Shown: positions 41,392 through 53,925, counted from the first letter of the stretch. The stretch is 64,000 nucleotides of DNA from Streptomyces naganishii JCM 4654 (GCF_014650575.1 NZ_BMVF01000009.1:248001-312000), one strand, 5' to 3'. Made by a program: numbers and translations. The notes: generated by a model from the sequence alone, not told the origin.

Positions 41392-42960
41392 TCACTGCTC
41401 GCGCAGCGGGACGGACAGGTACGACGGGTCGTCCGCCGGCGAGGAGAAGGTCAGCTGCGCGCCGGACGGGTTGTGCTCGGTGTAGAGCGGGTCCACCGTG
41501 TCCACGACCAGGGCCAGCCTGTGCCCGGCCGGGACGTCGTACGCCGTGGAGTACAGCGGCAGATCCACCCCGAACCGCTCGCCGGGCGTGCGGTCGTGCC
41601 AGGTGTAGGGCGCGTGGGTGACCAGTTTGCCGACGCCGAGCGGGCCCACGTCGTACAGGTAGGCGATGAAGGTGCCGCTCTCCTTGGTCGGGGTGAGCGT
41701 GGTGTGCAACATCGCGGTGCCGCGCACCCGTTGGGCGGTGCCGTACCGCTCCGACTGCCACACCGCGGCCCAGCGCCGGGGCAGCAGTGGGACCCACGCC
41801 ATCGGCGGTATGCGGGTCACCTGGTCGAGGATGCTGGAGAGGAACACGATCCCGCCGTCCGCGCCGGAGTCGACGTTCGCGTGGATCGTGGCCGGGGCGG
41901 TCAGGTCGAACGTGCGCCGGTCGGCGCCCACCGACTTCCAGTCGGGGTAGCCCTCGTAGCCGTCCGTGGAGCGGGACTTCAGCTGGACCGGCTGCTCGCG
42001 GTCGATGCCGTTGTCCTGGCCGCGCAGATAGTGGTCGAACCAGCGCCGGGTGTCGGTCCACACGTCGTTGGGGATGCCGAACAGGCCGGGCAGTTCGGCG
42101 GTGGCGTGGTCGCCGGGGCGGAGCTCCAGTCTCCTCGGGCCGGTCAGCCGCTCGTAGAAGTCGGCGTACTGGTTGGGGGAGAAGACGGTGTCGCCCCAGG
42201 CGTTGGCGAGCAGGACGGCCGTGCGGTTGTCGTTGAGCGCGTCGGCGTAGGTCGCGGGCGAACGTTTCTTCCCCCAGTCGATCAGCTCCTGCTCCTTCGC
42301 CAGGTTCGAGGCGTAGAAGTCGTCGAACACCTGCCGGGTCTCCGGGCTTTCGCGGCCCGCGACCATGCCCGCGGCGTCGAGCACGGCCGCCGCCTCGACG
42401 TGCTCGGTGCGGTGGGAGTAGATGGCGTCGATCAGGTCGGCCCAGCCGCTGAGGGCCGCCACCGCCTTGACCCGCTTGTCGTGTTCGGCGGCGAGCAGGC
42501 TGATGCCGGCGCCGTAGGAGACGCCCGCCATGCCGATGCGCGAGGGGTCGGCCGGCGTGTGGGCGAGGGACCAGTCGATGACCTTGGAGGCGTCGGCCCA
42601 GTCGGGTGGGCCCGCGACGTCTATCTGCCCGCCGGACTGCCAGAAGCCGCGGACGTTGTAACTGACCACCACATAGCCGGAGTCGGCCAGTTTCTGGGCC
42701 TGGACGAGATACTCGACCTGGGGGAAGCCCCAGCTCGTGGGCAGGACGACCAGCGGGTAGGTGCGGGAGCCGTCGGCGCCGGCCGGGGTGACGACGTTGG
42801 CCTTGAGGACCGTACCGCCGTCGCCGGTGATGTCGACGAAGCGGACGCCGTTCGCCGCCGCCTGCGCGGTGGGGGCGGCCGCCAGGGCGCCACCGGCGAT
42901 CAGCGTCGCCGAGACGGCACCCACGGCGGTCGTACGCAGGGCCTTGCGGTTGAGTCCCAC
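41392..42960 (-). CDS. Secreted CocE/NonD-family hydrolase (S15-like)
   Basis: The 522-residue product has a Sec signal peptide (GAVSATLIAGGALAAAPTAQAA), then an alpha/beta-hydrolase domain with the nucleophile elbow GVSYGAGISLL and RTAVLLANAWGDTVFSPNQY (acid), LELRPGDHATA (His), and a C-terminal jelly-roll domain (RVRGTAMLHTTLTPTKESGTFIAYLYDVGP). This is the X-Pro dipeptidyl-peptidase/CocE layout; substrates could be peptides or esters outside the cell. GAGGAGTGTCCC precedes the ATG at 42960. Confidence 0.88.
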   Translation of the reverse strand: MGLNRKALRTTAVGAVSATLIAGGALAAAPTAQAAANGVRFVDITGDGGTVLKANVVTPAGADGSRTYPLVVLPTSWGFPQVEYLVQAQKLADSGYVVVSYNVRGFWQSGGQIDVAGPPDWADASKVIDWSLAHTPADPSRIGMAGVSYGAGISLLAAEHDKRVKAVAALSGWADLIDAIYSHRTEHVEAAAVLDAAGMVAGRESPETRQVFDDFYASNLAKEQELIDWGKKRSPATYADALNDNRTAVLLANAWGDTVFSPNQYADFYERLTGPRRLELRPGDHATAELPGLFGIPNDVWTDTRRWFDHYLRGQDNGIDREQPVQLKSRSTDGYEGYPDWKSVGADRRTFDLTAPATIHANVDSGADGGIVFLSSILDQVTRIPPMAWVPLLPRRWAAVWQSERYGTAQRVRGTAMLHTTLTPTKESGTFIAYLYDVGPLGVGKLVTHAPYTWHDRTPGERFGVDLPLYSTAYDVPAGHRLALVVDTVDPLYTEHNPSGAQLTFSSPADDPSYLSVPLREQ

Positions 42961-43119
42961 GGGACACTCCTCACTCGTTCCAGTGCAAAGTGACCCGACG
43001 GTAACCTCAGGGGCTCAACAGAAGTAACCCGTCGGTAAGTTACGTGCCGGTAAAGCTTGTTGAAGTGCGGATCTTCGTGCGCGGGGACCCCGCTGACGTG
43101 TGCGTTCGGAGTGCGCCCG

Positions 43120-43890
43120 TCAGCTCGTCGCCCGGTGCGAGGTCCGCGACTCGGGCGCCCCCTGCGCCGGCAGGGGCGCCTGTGCTGCACGGGTCACATC
43201 GGCCACCAGTTCGACCACGTCGGGGCCGTACGCCTGGGAGTTGACCACCTTCAACAGCAGTACGAACGAGCCCCCGCCGTACTTGCGCGACAGCCGCTCG
43301 TGATTGCGGGCCAGATAGCGGGTCGCCGCCTGGTTGTCGATCGCGCGCTGGCCGCAGAAGAGGAACACCGGCCGCGCCTCCGCCCGCCGCTCACCGGCCG
43401 TCAGCCGGGCCAGGAGCACGTACTCGCTGCGCCCCGCCTCCAGCCGGTAACGCTCGCCGCCGATCTGGAACGCTCCCCGGTCCGGCCCCGGTTCCGCGTC
43501 CACGTTCACCCGAACGCCGGGCAGCAGGGAGGAGAGGTGCGCGGCCATCCGCCGGTTCGAGGCCGGCCCTCCCACGCAGAACTCGGTGCGTTCGCCGAAC
43601 CCCTGCTGCGCCGCGTCGTGCGCTATCACCTGAGCGGCCGCATGGCAGTCCTTGATCAGCGCGGAGAGTTCGAGCAGCGCGAAGACGTCGTGCCGGGTTA
43701 CCGTCAGATCGGGGCCACCCGCGTCCCGGTTGACCACCAGCAGCGACTCCGAGTTGTCCGGCAGCCCGAAGAAGGCCTGCTTGCGCCGCAGTCTGCGCCG
43801 CCACAGGTAGGTGCGGGCCAGCCAGCCGAGCGCTGCGCTGATGCCGGCGGCCAGCACGCCGAGGACGATGTTGCGCACGTCGTCAGTCAT
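43120..43890 (-). CDS. Membrane-anchored conserved protein, unknown
   Basis: The 256-residue product has one N-terminal membrane helix (IVLGVLAAGISAALGWLARTYLW) followed by an Arg-rich cytoplasmic start and a soluble domain with SLLVVNRDAGGPDLTVTRHDVFALLELSALI, PASNRRMAAHLSSLLPGV and LLLKVVNSQAYGPDVVELVADVTRAA. I recognise it as the sort of conserved Streptomyces protein annotated hypothetical. The domain recalls restriction- or SAVED-type ligand sensors (LLKVVN..YGPDVVEL), but that is speculative. It is transcribed away from ggt. Confidence 0.7.
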   Translation of the reverse strand: MTDDVRNIVLGVLAAGISAALGWLARTYLWRRRLRRKQAFFGLPDNSESLLVVNRDAGGPDLTVTRHDVFALLELSALIKDCHAAAQVIAHDAAQQGFGERTEFCVGGPASNRRMAAHLSSLLPGVRVNVDAEPGPDRGAFQIGGERYRLEAGRSEYVLLARLTAGERRAEARPVFLFCGQRAIDNQAATRYLARNHERLSRKYGGGSFVLLLKVVNSQAYGPDVVELVADVTRAAQAPLPAQGAPESRTSHRATS

Positions 43891-44009
43891 GGGCGCGCAT
43901 GGTAGCGGGCGAACGCAAACCCGTGTTCGGCAACGGGCTTCCCCGCCTTCCTGACGTGGCCATGGTCATCGATTAGGCTGCCCGGACGGCCTTTTCCCTG
44001 GAGGTGCGG

Positions 44010-45821
44010 ATGCGTCGCCCAGTCGCACGCAAACTGGCGGTCCTGGCGGTCTCGGCCGCCGTCGTGTCGGTGGGGGCCACGGCCCCGCCCGCTGCGCAGC
44101 CCGACGCGAAACCGAGAACGGTCCAGAAAACCCCCGTGGCCGTCGGCTACGGCGGCGCCGTGGCGAGCGTCGACGCGGACGCCTCGGCCGCCGGCATCGA
44201 GGTGCTGAGAAAGGGCGGCAACGCCGTCGACGCGGCCGTCGCCACCGCCGCCGCCCTCGGCGTCACCGAGCCGTACTCCTCCGGCATCGGCGGAGGCGGC
44301 TACTTCGTCTACTACGACGCCCGCACCCGCACCGTCCACACCATCGACGGCCGCGAGACGGCCCCCCTCACCGCCGACTCCGGCCTCTTCCTGGAGAACG
44401 GCAAGCCGCTCGCCTTCAACGACGCCGTCAGCAGCGGCCTGAGCGTCGGCACCCCGGGCACGCCCGCCACCTGGCAGACCGCGCTCGACGAGTGGGGCAC
44501 CCGGCGGCTCGGCACGGTCCTCCAGCCCGCCGAGCGGCTCGCCCGCCACGGCTTCACCGTCGACGACACCTTCCGCTCCCAGACGGCGTCCAACGAGACC
44601 CGCTTCCGCTACTTCCCCGACACCGCCAAGCTGTTCCTGCCCGGGGGACGGCTGCCCGCCGTCGGCTCCACCTTCAAGAACCCCGACCTGGCCCGCACCT
44701 ACGAGGAGCTGGCCCGCGAGGGCGTCGGCGCGATCTACCACGGCGACCTCGGCAAGGACATCGTCAAGACCGTCCAGCACCCGCCCGTCGACCCCGGCTC
44801 CGGCTGGAACGCCCGCCCCGGCGAGCTGTCCACGCGGGACCTCGCGGCCTACCGCGCCAAGCTCCAGGCGCCCACGAAGACCTCGTACCGCGGACTCGGC
44901 GTCTACTCCATCGCGCCCTCCTCCTCCGGCGGCACGACCGTCGGGGAGGCGCTCAACATCCTCGAGCGCACCGACCTCTCCCGGGCGAGCGAGACGCAGT
45001 ACCTGCACCACTTCATCGAGGCGAGCCGCATCGCCTTCGCCGACCGCGGCCGCTGGGTCGGCGACCCGGCCTTCGAGGACGTACCGACCAGGCAGCTGCT
45101 CTCCCAGCGCTACGCCGACTCGCGCGCCTGCCTGATCCAGGACGACGCGGTCCTCACCAGCCCGCTCGCCCCCGGCGACCCGCGCCACCCCGCCGCCTGC
45201 GGCACCGGCGGCACGGCCGCCCCGACGACGTACGAAGGCGAGAACACCACGCACCTGACGGTCGCCGACCGCTGGGGCAACGTCGTCTCCTACACCCTGA
45301 CCATCGAGCAGACCGGCGGCAGCGCCATCACCGTGCCCGGCCGCGGGTTCCTGCTCAACAACGAGCTGACCGACTTCTCCTTCGCCCCCGCCAACCCGGC
45401 CGTGCACGACCCGAACCTGCCCGGCCCCGGCAAGCGGCCGCGCTCGTCGATCTCGCCGACGATCGTGCTCGACGCGCACAAGCGGCCCGTGGTGGCGCTC
45501 GGTTCACCCGGCGGCGCCACCATCATCACCACCGTGCTGCAGACCCTGACCGAGTTCCTCGACCGGCACCTGCCACTGGTCGACGCTATCGCCGCGCCCC
45601 GCGCCAGCCAGCGCAACGCGGCACAGACCGAACTCGAACCCGCCCTCTACGACAGCGCGTTGCGCGGCAAGCTGGAGGCGATCGGCCACTCCTTCAAGCT
45701 CAACCCGGAGATCGGCGCGGCCACCGGCGTGCAGCGGCTGCCGAACGGCGAGTGGCTCGCCGCGGCGGAGAAGGTCCGGCGCGGCGGCGGCTCGGCCATG
45801 GTCGTCCACCCGGAGCGGTAA
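44010..45821 (+). CDS. ggt: Gamma-glutamyltransferase
   Basis: The 603-residue product has a signal peptide (LAVLAVSAAVVSVGATAPPAAQ) and the complete GGT fold: SVDADASAAGIEVLRKGGNAVDAAVATAAALGVTEPYSSGIGGGGYFV, the autocatalytic nucleophile Thr in GENTTHLTVADRWGNVVS, and the glycine-rich GSPGGATIITTVLQ. The precursor is cleaved into two subunits at TTH. It degrades glutathione and related gamma-glutamyl compounds outside the cell. GGAGG lies 5 nt before the ATG at 44010. A hairpin separates it from the convergent ClpC-like gene. Confidence 0.94.
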   Translation: MRRPVARKLAVLAVSAAVVSVGATAPPAAQPDAKPRTVQKTPVAVGYGGAVASVDADASAAGIEVLRKGGNAVDAAVATAAALGVTEPYSSGIGGGGYFVYYDARTRTVHTIDGRETAPLTADSGLFLENGKPLAFNDAVSSGLSVGTPGTPATWQTALDEWGTRRLGTVLQPAERLARHGFTVDDTFRSQTASNETRFRYFPDTAKLFLPGGRLPAVGSTFKNPDLARTYEELAREGVGAIYHGDLGKDIVKTVQHPPVDPGSGWNARPGELSTRDLAAYRAKLQAPTKTSYRGLGVYSIAPSSSGGTTVGEALNILERTDLSRASETQYLHHFIEASRIAFADRGRWVGDPAFEDVPTRQLLSQRYADSRACLIQDDAVLTSPLAPGDPRHPAACGTGGTAAPTTYEGENTTHLTVADRWGNVVSYTLTIEQTGGSAITVPGRGFLLNNELTDFSFAPANPAVHDPNLPGPGKRPRSSISPTIVLDAHKRPVVALGSPGGATIITTVLQTLTEFLDRHLPLVDAIAAPRASQRNAAQTELEPALYDSALRGKLEAIGHSFKLNPEIGAATGVQRLPNGEWLAAAEKVRRGGGSAMVVHPER

Positions 45822-45849
45822 CGCCTCCCGGCGTGTTCCGTACGGCGCA

Positions 45850-45880
45850 GGGCCCGCCCCACTCGTCGTGAGGCGGGCCC
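45850..45880. terminator. Bidirectional terminator hairpin
   Basis: GGGCCCGCC and GGCGGGCCC form a 9-bp GC stem around a 13-nt loop, between the convergent ggt and ClpC-like genes (29 bp after the ggt stop). A symmetric stem here is typical of shared terminators. Confidence 0.7.
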
Positions 45881-45887
45881 GTCGGCT

Positions 45888-48434
<2,547 letters not shown>

Positions 48435-48655
48435 CGTGTTCCGTTCCTTCGCTGACGTGTGGCTCCCGCCGGGTAACCGGGATAAGTGGGGCTCATGCCA
48501 CGATTGCATGTTCCGTTTGCCCGGGCATTCCGGGCGCCGGTGAGCCGGGGGAGGGCGTCGGTCGCGGCTCGTGGCTGGTGGCTGTGGCTGGTGGCTCGCG
48601 GCTCGTGGTCCGTGCGGGCCGGTCGCGCGGTTCCCCGTGCTCCGAGCGGCTGCTC

Positions 48656-49423
<768 letters not shown>

Positions 49424-49475
49424 GCCAATTACTATACCGGTATTTGAATCACGCTCGTCGCCGTAGAATGGCGGC
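49424..49475. promoter_or_regulatory. Divergent promoters and palindromic operator
   Basis: The palindrome ATACCGGTAT (49434-49443) overlaps a TATAGT -10 box of the map promoter. In the other direction TAGAAT lies 6 nt before the ATG of the XRE gene. Both transcripts would start close to or at the ATG, so both mRNAs may be leaderless. Autorepression by the XRE protein at the palindrome is a reasonable guess. Confidence 0.55.
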
Positions 49476-49727
49476 ATGGTGCGCACCCCTCTCACCCCCG
49501 AAGAGCGCGAACGCGGCGAGCGGCTCGGGCGGCTGCTGCGCGAGGCGCGCGGCGACCGCAGCATGACCCAGATCGCGGCGAGCGCCGGCATCTCCGCGGA
49601 GACCCTGCGCAAGATCGAGACCGGCCGCGCCCCGACCCCGGCCTTCTTCACCGTGGCCGCGCTCGCGGGCGCCCTCGGCCTGTCGATGGACGAGATGGCG
49701 GGGCGCTGCACACCGGCCGAGGTCTGA
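49476..49727 (+). CDS. Small XRE-family DNA-binding protein
   Basis: The 83-residue protein is a single helix-turn-helix domain: ERGERLGRLLREARGDRSMTQIAASAGISAETLRKIETGRAPTPAFFTVAALAGALGLSMDEMAG. It has no sensor domain. Its divergent position to map and the palindrome between them suggest it controls map and itself. TAGAAT precedes the ATG by 6 nt, indicating a leaderless message. Confidence 0.88.
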   Translation: MVRTPLTPEERERGERLGRLLREARGDRSMTQIAASAGISAETLRKIETGRAPTPAFFTVAALAGALGLSMDEMAGRCTPAEV

Positions 49728-49756
49728 GGCGGCGGCGCGTCCCTTGCCGGGGGTGC

Positions 49757-49853
49757 GTCCGTCTGCGGGGCGTGGGTCCCTCTCCGGGGGCGCATCCCTC
49801 TCCCGGGGCACGCGTCCGTCTCCTGGGGTGCGCGTCCGTCTCCGACGCAAGGG
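49757..49853. repeat. Imperfect tandem repeat, 18-20 bp units
   Basis: About four and a half units of a GC-rich 18-20 bp motif (consensus GTCCGTCTCCGGGGNGCGC) start at 49757, 49776, 49794, 49814 and 49834. They lie after the XRE gene, in a gap with no other gene up to the nitrilase gene at 50061. They have no clear function; slippage-prone low-complexity DNA is the simplest reading. Confidence 0.7.
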
Positions 49854-49996
49854 CCGCGGCGGCCCTCCCGCACTCGTCCAGCGGAGTGTGAAACAGGATC
49901 GACTCAGCGGGTTCACGACGATGGTCTTGGCAAGGCCGTCCCAGAGGCTTACGTTCGTGCCTCTAGGCCTGTTCTACGGGCGTAGAGGCCGGGAGC

Positions 49997-50005
49997 CCGT
50001 GTCAC
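49997..50005. promoter_or_regulatory. CCGTGTCAC motif upstream of nitrilase 1
   Basis: CCGTGTCAC lies 55 bp before the ATG at 50061. The same 9-mer, in either orientation, occurs upstream of nitrilase 2 (two exact copies plus one with a single change) and of the dihydropyrimidinase gene, and a partial copy (ATGACAC) follows 30 bp downstream. It is a candidate operator of the PucR-family regulator in this cluster. Confidence 0.5.
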
Positions 50006-50060
50006 ATCCCCGGCCGGGCGGGGATGACACTGGCTCTGACGTACGTCGAAGGAGCAGCTC

Positions 50061-50903
50061 ATGGCCAACGTCGTCCGTGCGGCCCTGGTCCAGGCCACCT
50101 GGACCGGCGACACCGCGTCCATGATCGCCAAGCACGAGGAGCACGCCCGCGAAGCGGCCCGGCAGGGCGCGAGGATCATCGGCTTCCAGGAAGTCTTCAA
50201 CTCGCCTTACTTCTGCCAGGTCCAGGAACCGGAGCACTACCGCTGGGCCGAGCCGGTGCCGGACGGGCCGACCGTGCGCCGGATGAGGGAACTCGCCCGC
50301 GAGACCGGCATGGTGATCGTCGTCCCGGTCTTCGAGGTCGAGCAGTCCGGCCTCTACTACAACACCGCCGCCGTCGTCGACGCCGACGGCAGCTACCTCG
50401 GCAAGTACCGCAAGCACCACATCCCGCAGGTCAAGGGCTTCTGGGAGAAGTACTACTTCAAGCCCGGCAACCTCGGCTGGCCCGTCTTCGACACCGCGGC
50501 CGGCAAGGTCGGCGTCTACATCTGCTACGACCGCCACTTCCCGGAGGGCTGGCGGCAGCTCGGCCTGAACGGCGCCCAGCTCGTCTACAACCCCTCCGCC
50601 ACCCACCGCGGCCTGTCCTCCTACCTGTGGCGGCTGGAACAGCCCGCGGCCGCCGTCGCCAACGAGTACTTCGTCGCCGCGATCAACCGCGTCGGCCGCG
50701 AGGAGTACGGCGACAACGACTTCTACGGGACGAGTTACTTCGTCGACCCGCGCGGACAGTTCGTCGGTGACGTCGCCGACGACACCAAGGAGGAACTCCT
50801 CGTCCGCGACCTCGACTTCGACCTCATCGAAGAGGTGCGGCAGCAGTGGGCCTTCTACCGCGACCGCCGCCCCGACGCCTACGAAGGGCTGGTGCAGCCG
50901 TGA
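50061..50903 (+). CDS. Nitrilase-superfamily N-carbamoyl amidohydrolase (copy 1)
   Basis: The 280-residue product has the nitrilase triad E44 (GFQEVFNSPYFCQ), K118 (YRKHHIPQ) and C155 (YICYDRHFPEGWR). These motifs are those of beta-ureidopropionase/N-carbamoylputrescine amidase proteins, which hydrolyse N-carbamoyl amines to amine, CO2 and ammonia. In this cluster N-carbamoyl-beta-alanine from dihydrouracil is the likely substrate. The ATG at 50061 has AAGGAGCAG upstream. Its stop overlaps the aminotransferase start (GTGA). Confidence 0.9.
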   Translation: MANVVRAALVQATWTGDTASMIAKHEEHAREAARQGARIIGFQEVFNSPYFCQVQEPEHYRWAEPVPDGPTVRRMRELARETGMVIVVPVFEVEQSGLYYNTAAVVDADGSYLGKYRKHHIPQVKGFWEKYYFKPGNLGWPVFDTAAGKVGVYICYDRHFPEGWRQLGLNGAQLVYNPSATHRGLSSYLWRLEQPAAAVANEYFVAAINRVGREEYGDNDFYGTSYFVDPRGQFVGDVADDTKEELLVRDLDFDLIEEVRQQWAFYRDRRPDAYEGLVQP

Positions 50904-52183
50904 ACGACCTCTACGACCGGCACCGGGCCGTCCTGCCCGACTGGCTCGCGCTCTACTACGACAGCCCCCTGGAGATCACCCACGGCGAGGGCCGCCACGT
51001 CTGGGACAGCGAGGGCCGGCGCTACCTGGACTTCTTCGGCGGCATCCTCACCACCATGACCGCGCACGCCCTGCCCGAGGTCACCAAGGCGGTCAGCGAG
51101 CAGGCCGGGCGGATCATCCACTCCTCCACCCTCTACCTCAACCGGCCGATGGTGGAACTCGCGGAGCGCATCGCCCAGTTGAGCGGCATCCCGGACGCCC
51201 GGGTCTTCTTCACCACCTCCGGCACCGAGGCCAACGACACCGCGCTGCTGCTCGCCACCACCCACCGGCGCAGCAACACGATCCTGGCCATGCGCAACAG
51301 CTACCACGGCCGCTCCTTCAGCGCCATCGGCATCACGGGCAACCGCTCCTGGTCCCCGAGTTCCCTGTCCCCGCTGCAGACCCTCTACGTCCACGGGGGC
51401 GTGCGCACCCGCGGCCCGTTCGCCCACCTGAGCGACGCCGAGTTCATCGCCGCCTGTGTGGAGGACCTGCGCGACCTCCTCGGCCACACCCGCCCGCCCG
51501 CCGCCCTGATCGCCGAACCCATCCAGGGTGTCGGCGGGTTCACCTCCCCGCCCGACGGCCTCTACGCCGCCTTCCGCGACGTACTGAACGAACACGGAAT
51601 CCTGTGGATCGCCGACGAGGTGCAGACCGGCTGGGGCCGTACCGGCGAGCACTTCTGGGGCTGGCAGGCGCACGGCGAGAACGGGCCGCCCGACATCGTC
51701 ACCTTCGCCAAGGGCATCGGCAACGGCATGTCCATCGGCGGGGTCGTCGCCCGCGCCGAGATCATGAACTGCCTGGACGCCAACAGCATCTCCACCTTCG
51801 GCGGCACCCAGATCACCATGGCCGCCGGCCTCGCCAACCTCAACCACCTCATCGAGCACGACCTCCAGGGCAACGCCCGCCGCGTCGGCGGACTGCTCAT
51901 CGAGCGGCTGCGGGCCGTCGCCGCCCAGCTGCCCGGCGTGCGGGAGGTGCGCGGACGCGGGCTGATGATCGGCGTCGAACTGGCCAGGCCCGGCACCGAC
52001 GAGGCCGATCCCCGGGCGGCCGCCGCCGTGCTGGAAGCGGCCCGCGAGGGCGGCCTGCTCATCGGCAAGGGCGGCGGGCACAGCACCAGCGCCCTGCGCA
52101 TCGCACCGCCGCTGTCCCTGACCGTCGCGGAGGCCGAGGAGGGCGCCGCCATCCTCGAACGGGCCCTGCACAGCGCGTACTGA
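50900..52183 (+). CDS. Class III PLP aminotransferase
   Basis: The 427-residue product is an omega-aminotransferase with the PLP lysine in FAKGIGNG (near residue 276) and SGTEANDTALLLATTHRRSN, AEPIQGVGGF, ADEVQTGWGRTG. The overlap with nitrilase 1 (GTG at 50900 over the TGA) shows coupling. It is probably a beta-alanine (or related omega-amino acid):pyruvate aminotransferase acting after the ureidopropionase, yielding malonate semialdehyde. A 16-bp direct repeat covers its stop codon. Confidence 0.9.
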   Translation: MNDLYDRHRAVLPDWLALYYDSPLEITHGEGRHVWDSEGRRYLDFFGGILTTMTAHALPEVTKAVSEQAGRIIHSSTLYLNRPMVELAERIAQLSGIPDARVFFTTSGTEANDTALLLATTHRRSNTILAMRNSYHGRSFSAIGITGNRSWSPSSLSPLQTLYVHGGVRTRGPFAHLSDAEFIAACVEDLRDLLGHTRPPAALIAEPIQGVGGFTSPPDGLYAAFRDVLNEHGILWIADEVQTGWGRTGEHFWGWQAHGENGPPDIVTFAKGIGNGMSIGGVVARAEIMNCLDANSISTFGGTQITMAAGLANLNHLIEHDLQGNARRVGGLLIERLRAVAAQLPGVREVRGRGLMIGVELARPGTDEADPRAAAAVLEAAREGGLLIGKGGGHSTSALRIAPPLSLTVAEAEEGAAILERALHSAY

Positions 52184-52207
52184 CGGGCGCCGCACAGCGC
52201 GTACTGA
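52168..52207. repeat. 16-bp direct repeat at the aminotransferase stop
   Basis: GCACAGCGCGTACTGA occurs at 52168-52183 and again, exactly, at 52192-52207. The first copy holds the last codons and stop of the aminotransferase gene. It looks like a short tandem duplication with a CGGGCGCC spacer and no coding effect. Confidence 0.85.
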
Positions 52208-52249
52208 GGCAAGCCGCGCCGAACCGGGCGTGAAGAAAGGGGACTCGCC

Positions 52250-53875
52250 ATGACGACCGCCTCGGGCAGGCCCCTGACCTCCTTCGAAGCGGAAGCCGGC
52301 GGAGCGGCCCTGTCGGTCCGTCAGATCCTCGCCCTGGAGCGGGTGCTGGCCGGGGAGCCCGAGGTGGTGGCGGGCGCCGGCCACCTGGACCGGCCCGTGC
52401 GCTGGGTGCACGTGGCCGAGGCCGCCGACGTCGGCGTGATGCTCACCGGCGGCGAGATGGTCCTCACCACCGGAGTGCTGCTCGCCGACGACGAGGACAA
52501 GCAGGCCGAGTACATCCGCTCCCTGCACCGCGCCGAGGCCGCCGCCGTCGTACTCGGCCTCGGCCGCGCCTTCCCCACCCCGCCGGAGGTGATGCGCCGG
52601 GCCGCCGAGCGGTGCGGGCTGCCCCTGGTGGTCCTGCACCGCCCCTTCCCCTTCGCCGAACTGACCGAGGAGGTCCAGTCCCGGCTGGTGCGGCGCAAGT
52701 TCGCCGCCGTCAGCCTCTCGGAGTCCGTACGCACCGCGCTCACCGCGCTGATCACCGCCGGCGCCCCCCTCCAGGCGCTGCTCGACGAGATCGCCCAGCA
52801 CAGCGCCTGCCCCGTCGTCGTCACCAACCTCGCCCACCGGGTCCTGGCCACGGCGGGGGAGCGGTCCGCGGTCGACGACGTGCTGCGCGACTGGGAGCGC
52901 ATCGCGAGGCAGGCGTGGGGGCACCACCCGGGCCGCTCGGGCACCGGGGGAGGCAGCGAGGGCGACGGCTGGATCCGCGCCGAACTCGGCGGACGCGGCG
53001 AACGCTGGGGCCGCATCGTGCTGTGCGGGCACCGCGGCGACACCGCCACCGGACGGCTGCTCGCCGACCGTGCCGCCGAGGCCCTCGTGCTGCACCGCAT
53101 GCTCGGCGGCAACGCGGGCTGCACCTGGGAGGAGCAGTCGGCGCAGGGCCTGCTCACCGACCTGGTCAGCGGGGTCGTCGCGGCCCGGCAACTGCTGCCC
53201 CGGGCACGCGCGGCCGGACTGCCCGTCAACCGGCGCACGTTCGTGCCCCTCGTCGTGCCCGGCGGCGACCCGGCCGAACTCGACCGGCTGCTGCGGTTGC
53301 TGGGCCTGGCCGGCCTGGCCGCCGAACTCGCCGAGGGCGCCACCGCCGTACTCCTCAGCCTCGCCCGCGACCAGGACGCCGACGCCCTCACCGCGCACTT
53401 CGCGGCGCGGCTGCGCGCCGAGTCCGGGGCGGAGGGCACGGTGGTGGCCGCCGCCGACGCCCGTACCGCCTGGGACGAGGTGCCCGCCGGGTTGCGCGAG
53501 GCACGGCACGTCGCCGAGGCCGTCGCGGACTCCGCCGCCGCGCTCGAACTCCCGGCCGTCGTACGCCTGAAGGACGTGCACCTGCGCGGACTGATCCGGC
53601 TGCTGCGGGACGACCCCCATGTGCAGTCCTTCGCGGAGCGGGAGCTGGACGGGCTGCTGTGCGGGGCCGGCCAGGACCTGCTCGACGTGCTGCGCACCTA
53701 CCTCGCCACCGGCCGCAACAAGTCCCGCACCGCCCAGCTCCACCACGTCTCCCGGCCCGCCCTCTACCGCCGCCTGGAGGCCATACAGACCCGGCTCGGG
53801 GTGGACCTCGACGACTTCGAGCAGGCCGCCTCCGTGCACATCGCGCTCCTCGCGCACGATGCGCAACACCAGTGA
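52250..53875 (+). CDS. PucR-family transcriptional regulator
   Basis: The 541-residue protein has a PucR purine/pyrimidine-catabolism sensor domain (residues 20-170: SVRQILALERVLAGEPEVVAGAGHLDRPVRWVHVAE, GEMVLTTG), a central GGDEF-like region and a C-terminal PucR helix-turn-helix (LDVLRTYLATGRNKSRTAQLHHVSRPALYRRLEAIQTRLGVDL). Such regulators control purine or pyrimidine breakdown. It sits between the first and second halves of the cluster and has AAAGGGG before the ATG. Its operator may be CCGTGTCAC. Confidence 0.92.
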   Translation: MTTASGRPLTSFEAEAGGAALSVRQILALERVLAGEPEVVAGAGHLDRPVRWVHVAEAADVGVMLTGGEMVLTTGVLLADDEDKQAEYIRSLHRAEAAAVVLGLGRAFPTPPEVMRRAAERCGLPLVVLHRPFPFAELTEEVQSRLVRRKFAAVSLSESVRTALTALITAGAPLQALLDEIAQHSACPVVVTNLAHRVLATAGERSAVDDVLRDWERIARQAWGHHPGRSGTGGGSEGDGWIRAELGGRGERWGRIVLCGHRGDTATGRLLADRAAEALVLHRMLGGNAGCTWEEQSAQGLLTDLVSGVVAARQLLPRARAAGLPVNRRTFVPLVVPGGDPAELDRLLRLLGLAGLAAELAEGATAVLLSLARDQDADALTAHFAARLRAESGAEGTVVAAADARTAWDEVPAGLREARHVAEAVADSAAALELPAVVRLKDVHLRGLIRLLRDDPHVQSFAERELDGLLCGAGQDLLDVLRTYLATGRNKSRTAQLHHVSRPALYRRLEAIQTRLGVDLDDFEQAASVHIALLAHDAQHQ

Positions 53876-53925
53876 AGCCCGCGATCACCTGGGAAAACGG
53901 CGGTGAAACATGCGACGTCGAGAAG

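Noticed and set aside
48435..48520. Heat-shock operator (CIRCE or HAIR) before the ClpC-like gene
   Set aside because: Neither TTAGCACTC-N9-GAGTGCTAA nor CTTGAGT-N7-ACTCAAG can be found in the upstream 200 bp.
49757..49853. CRISPR array
   Set aside because: The repeat units are contiguous without spacers, imperfect and only 18-20 bp; no cas genes lie nearby.
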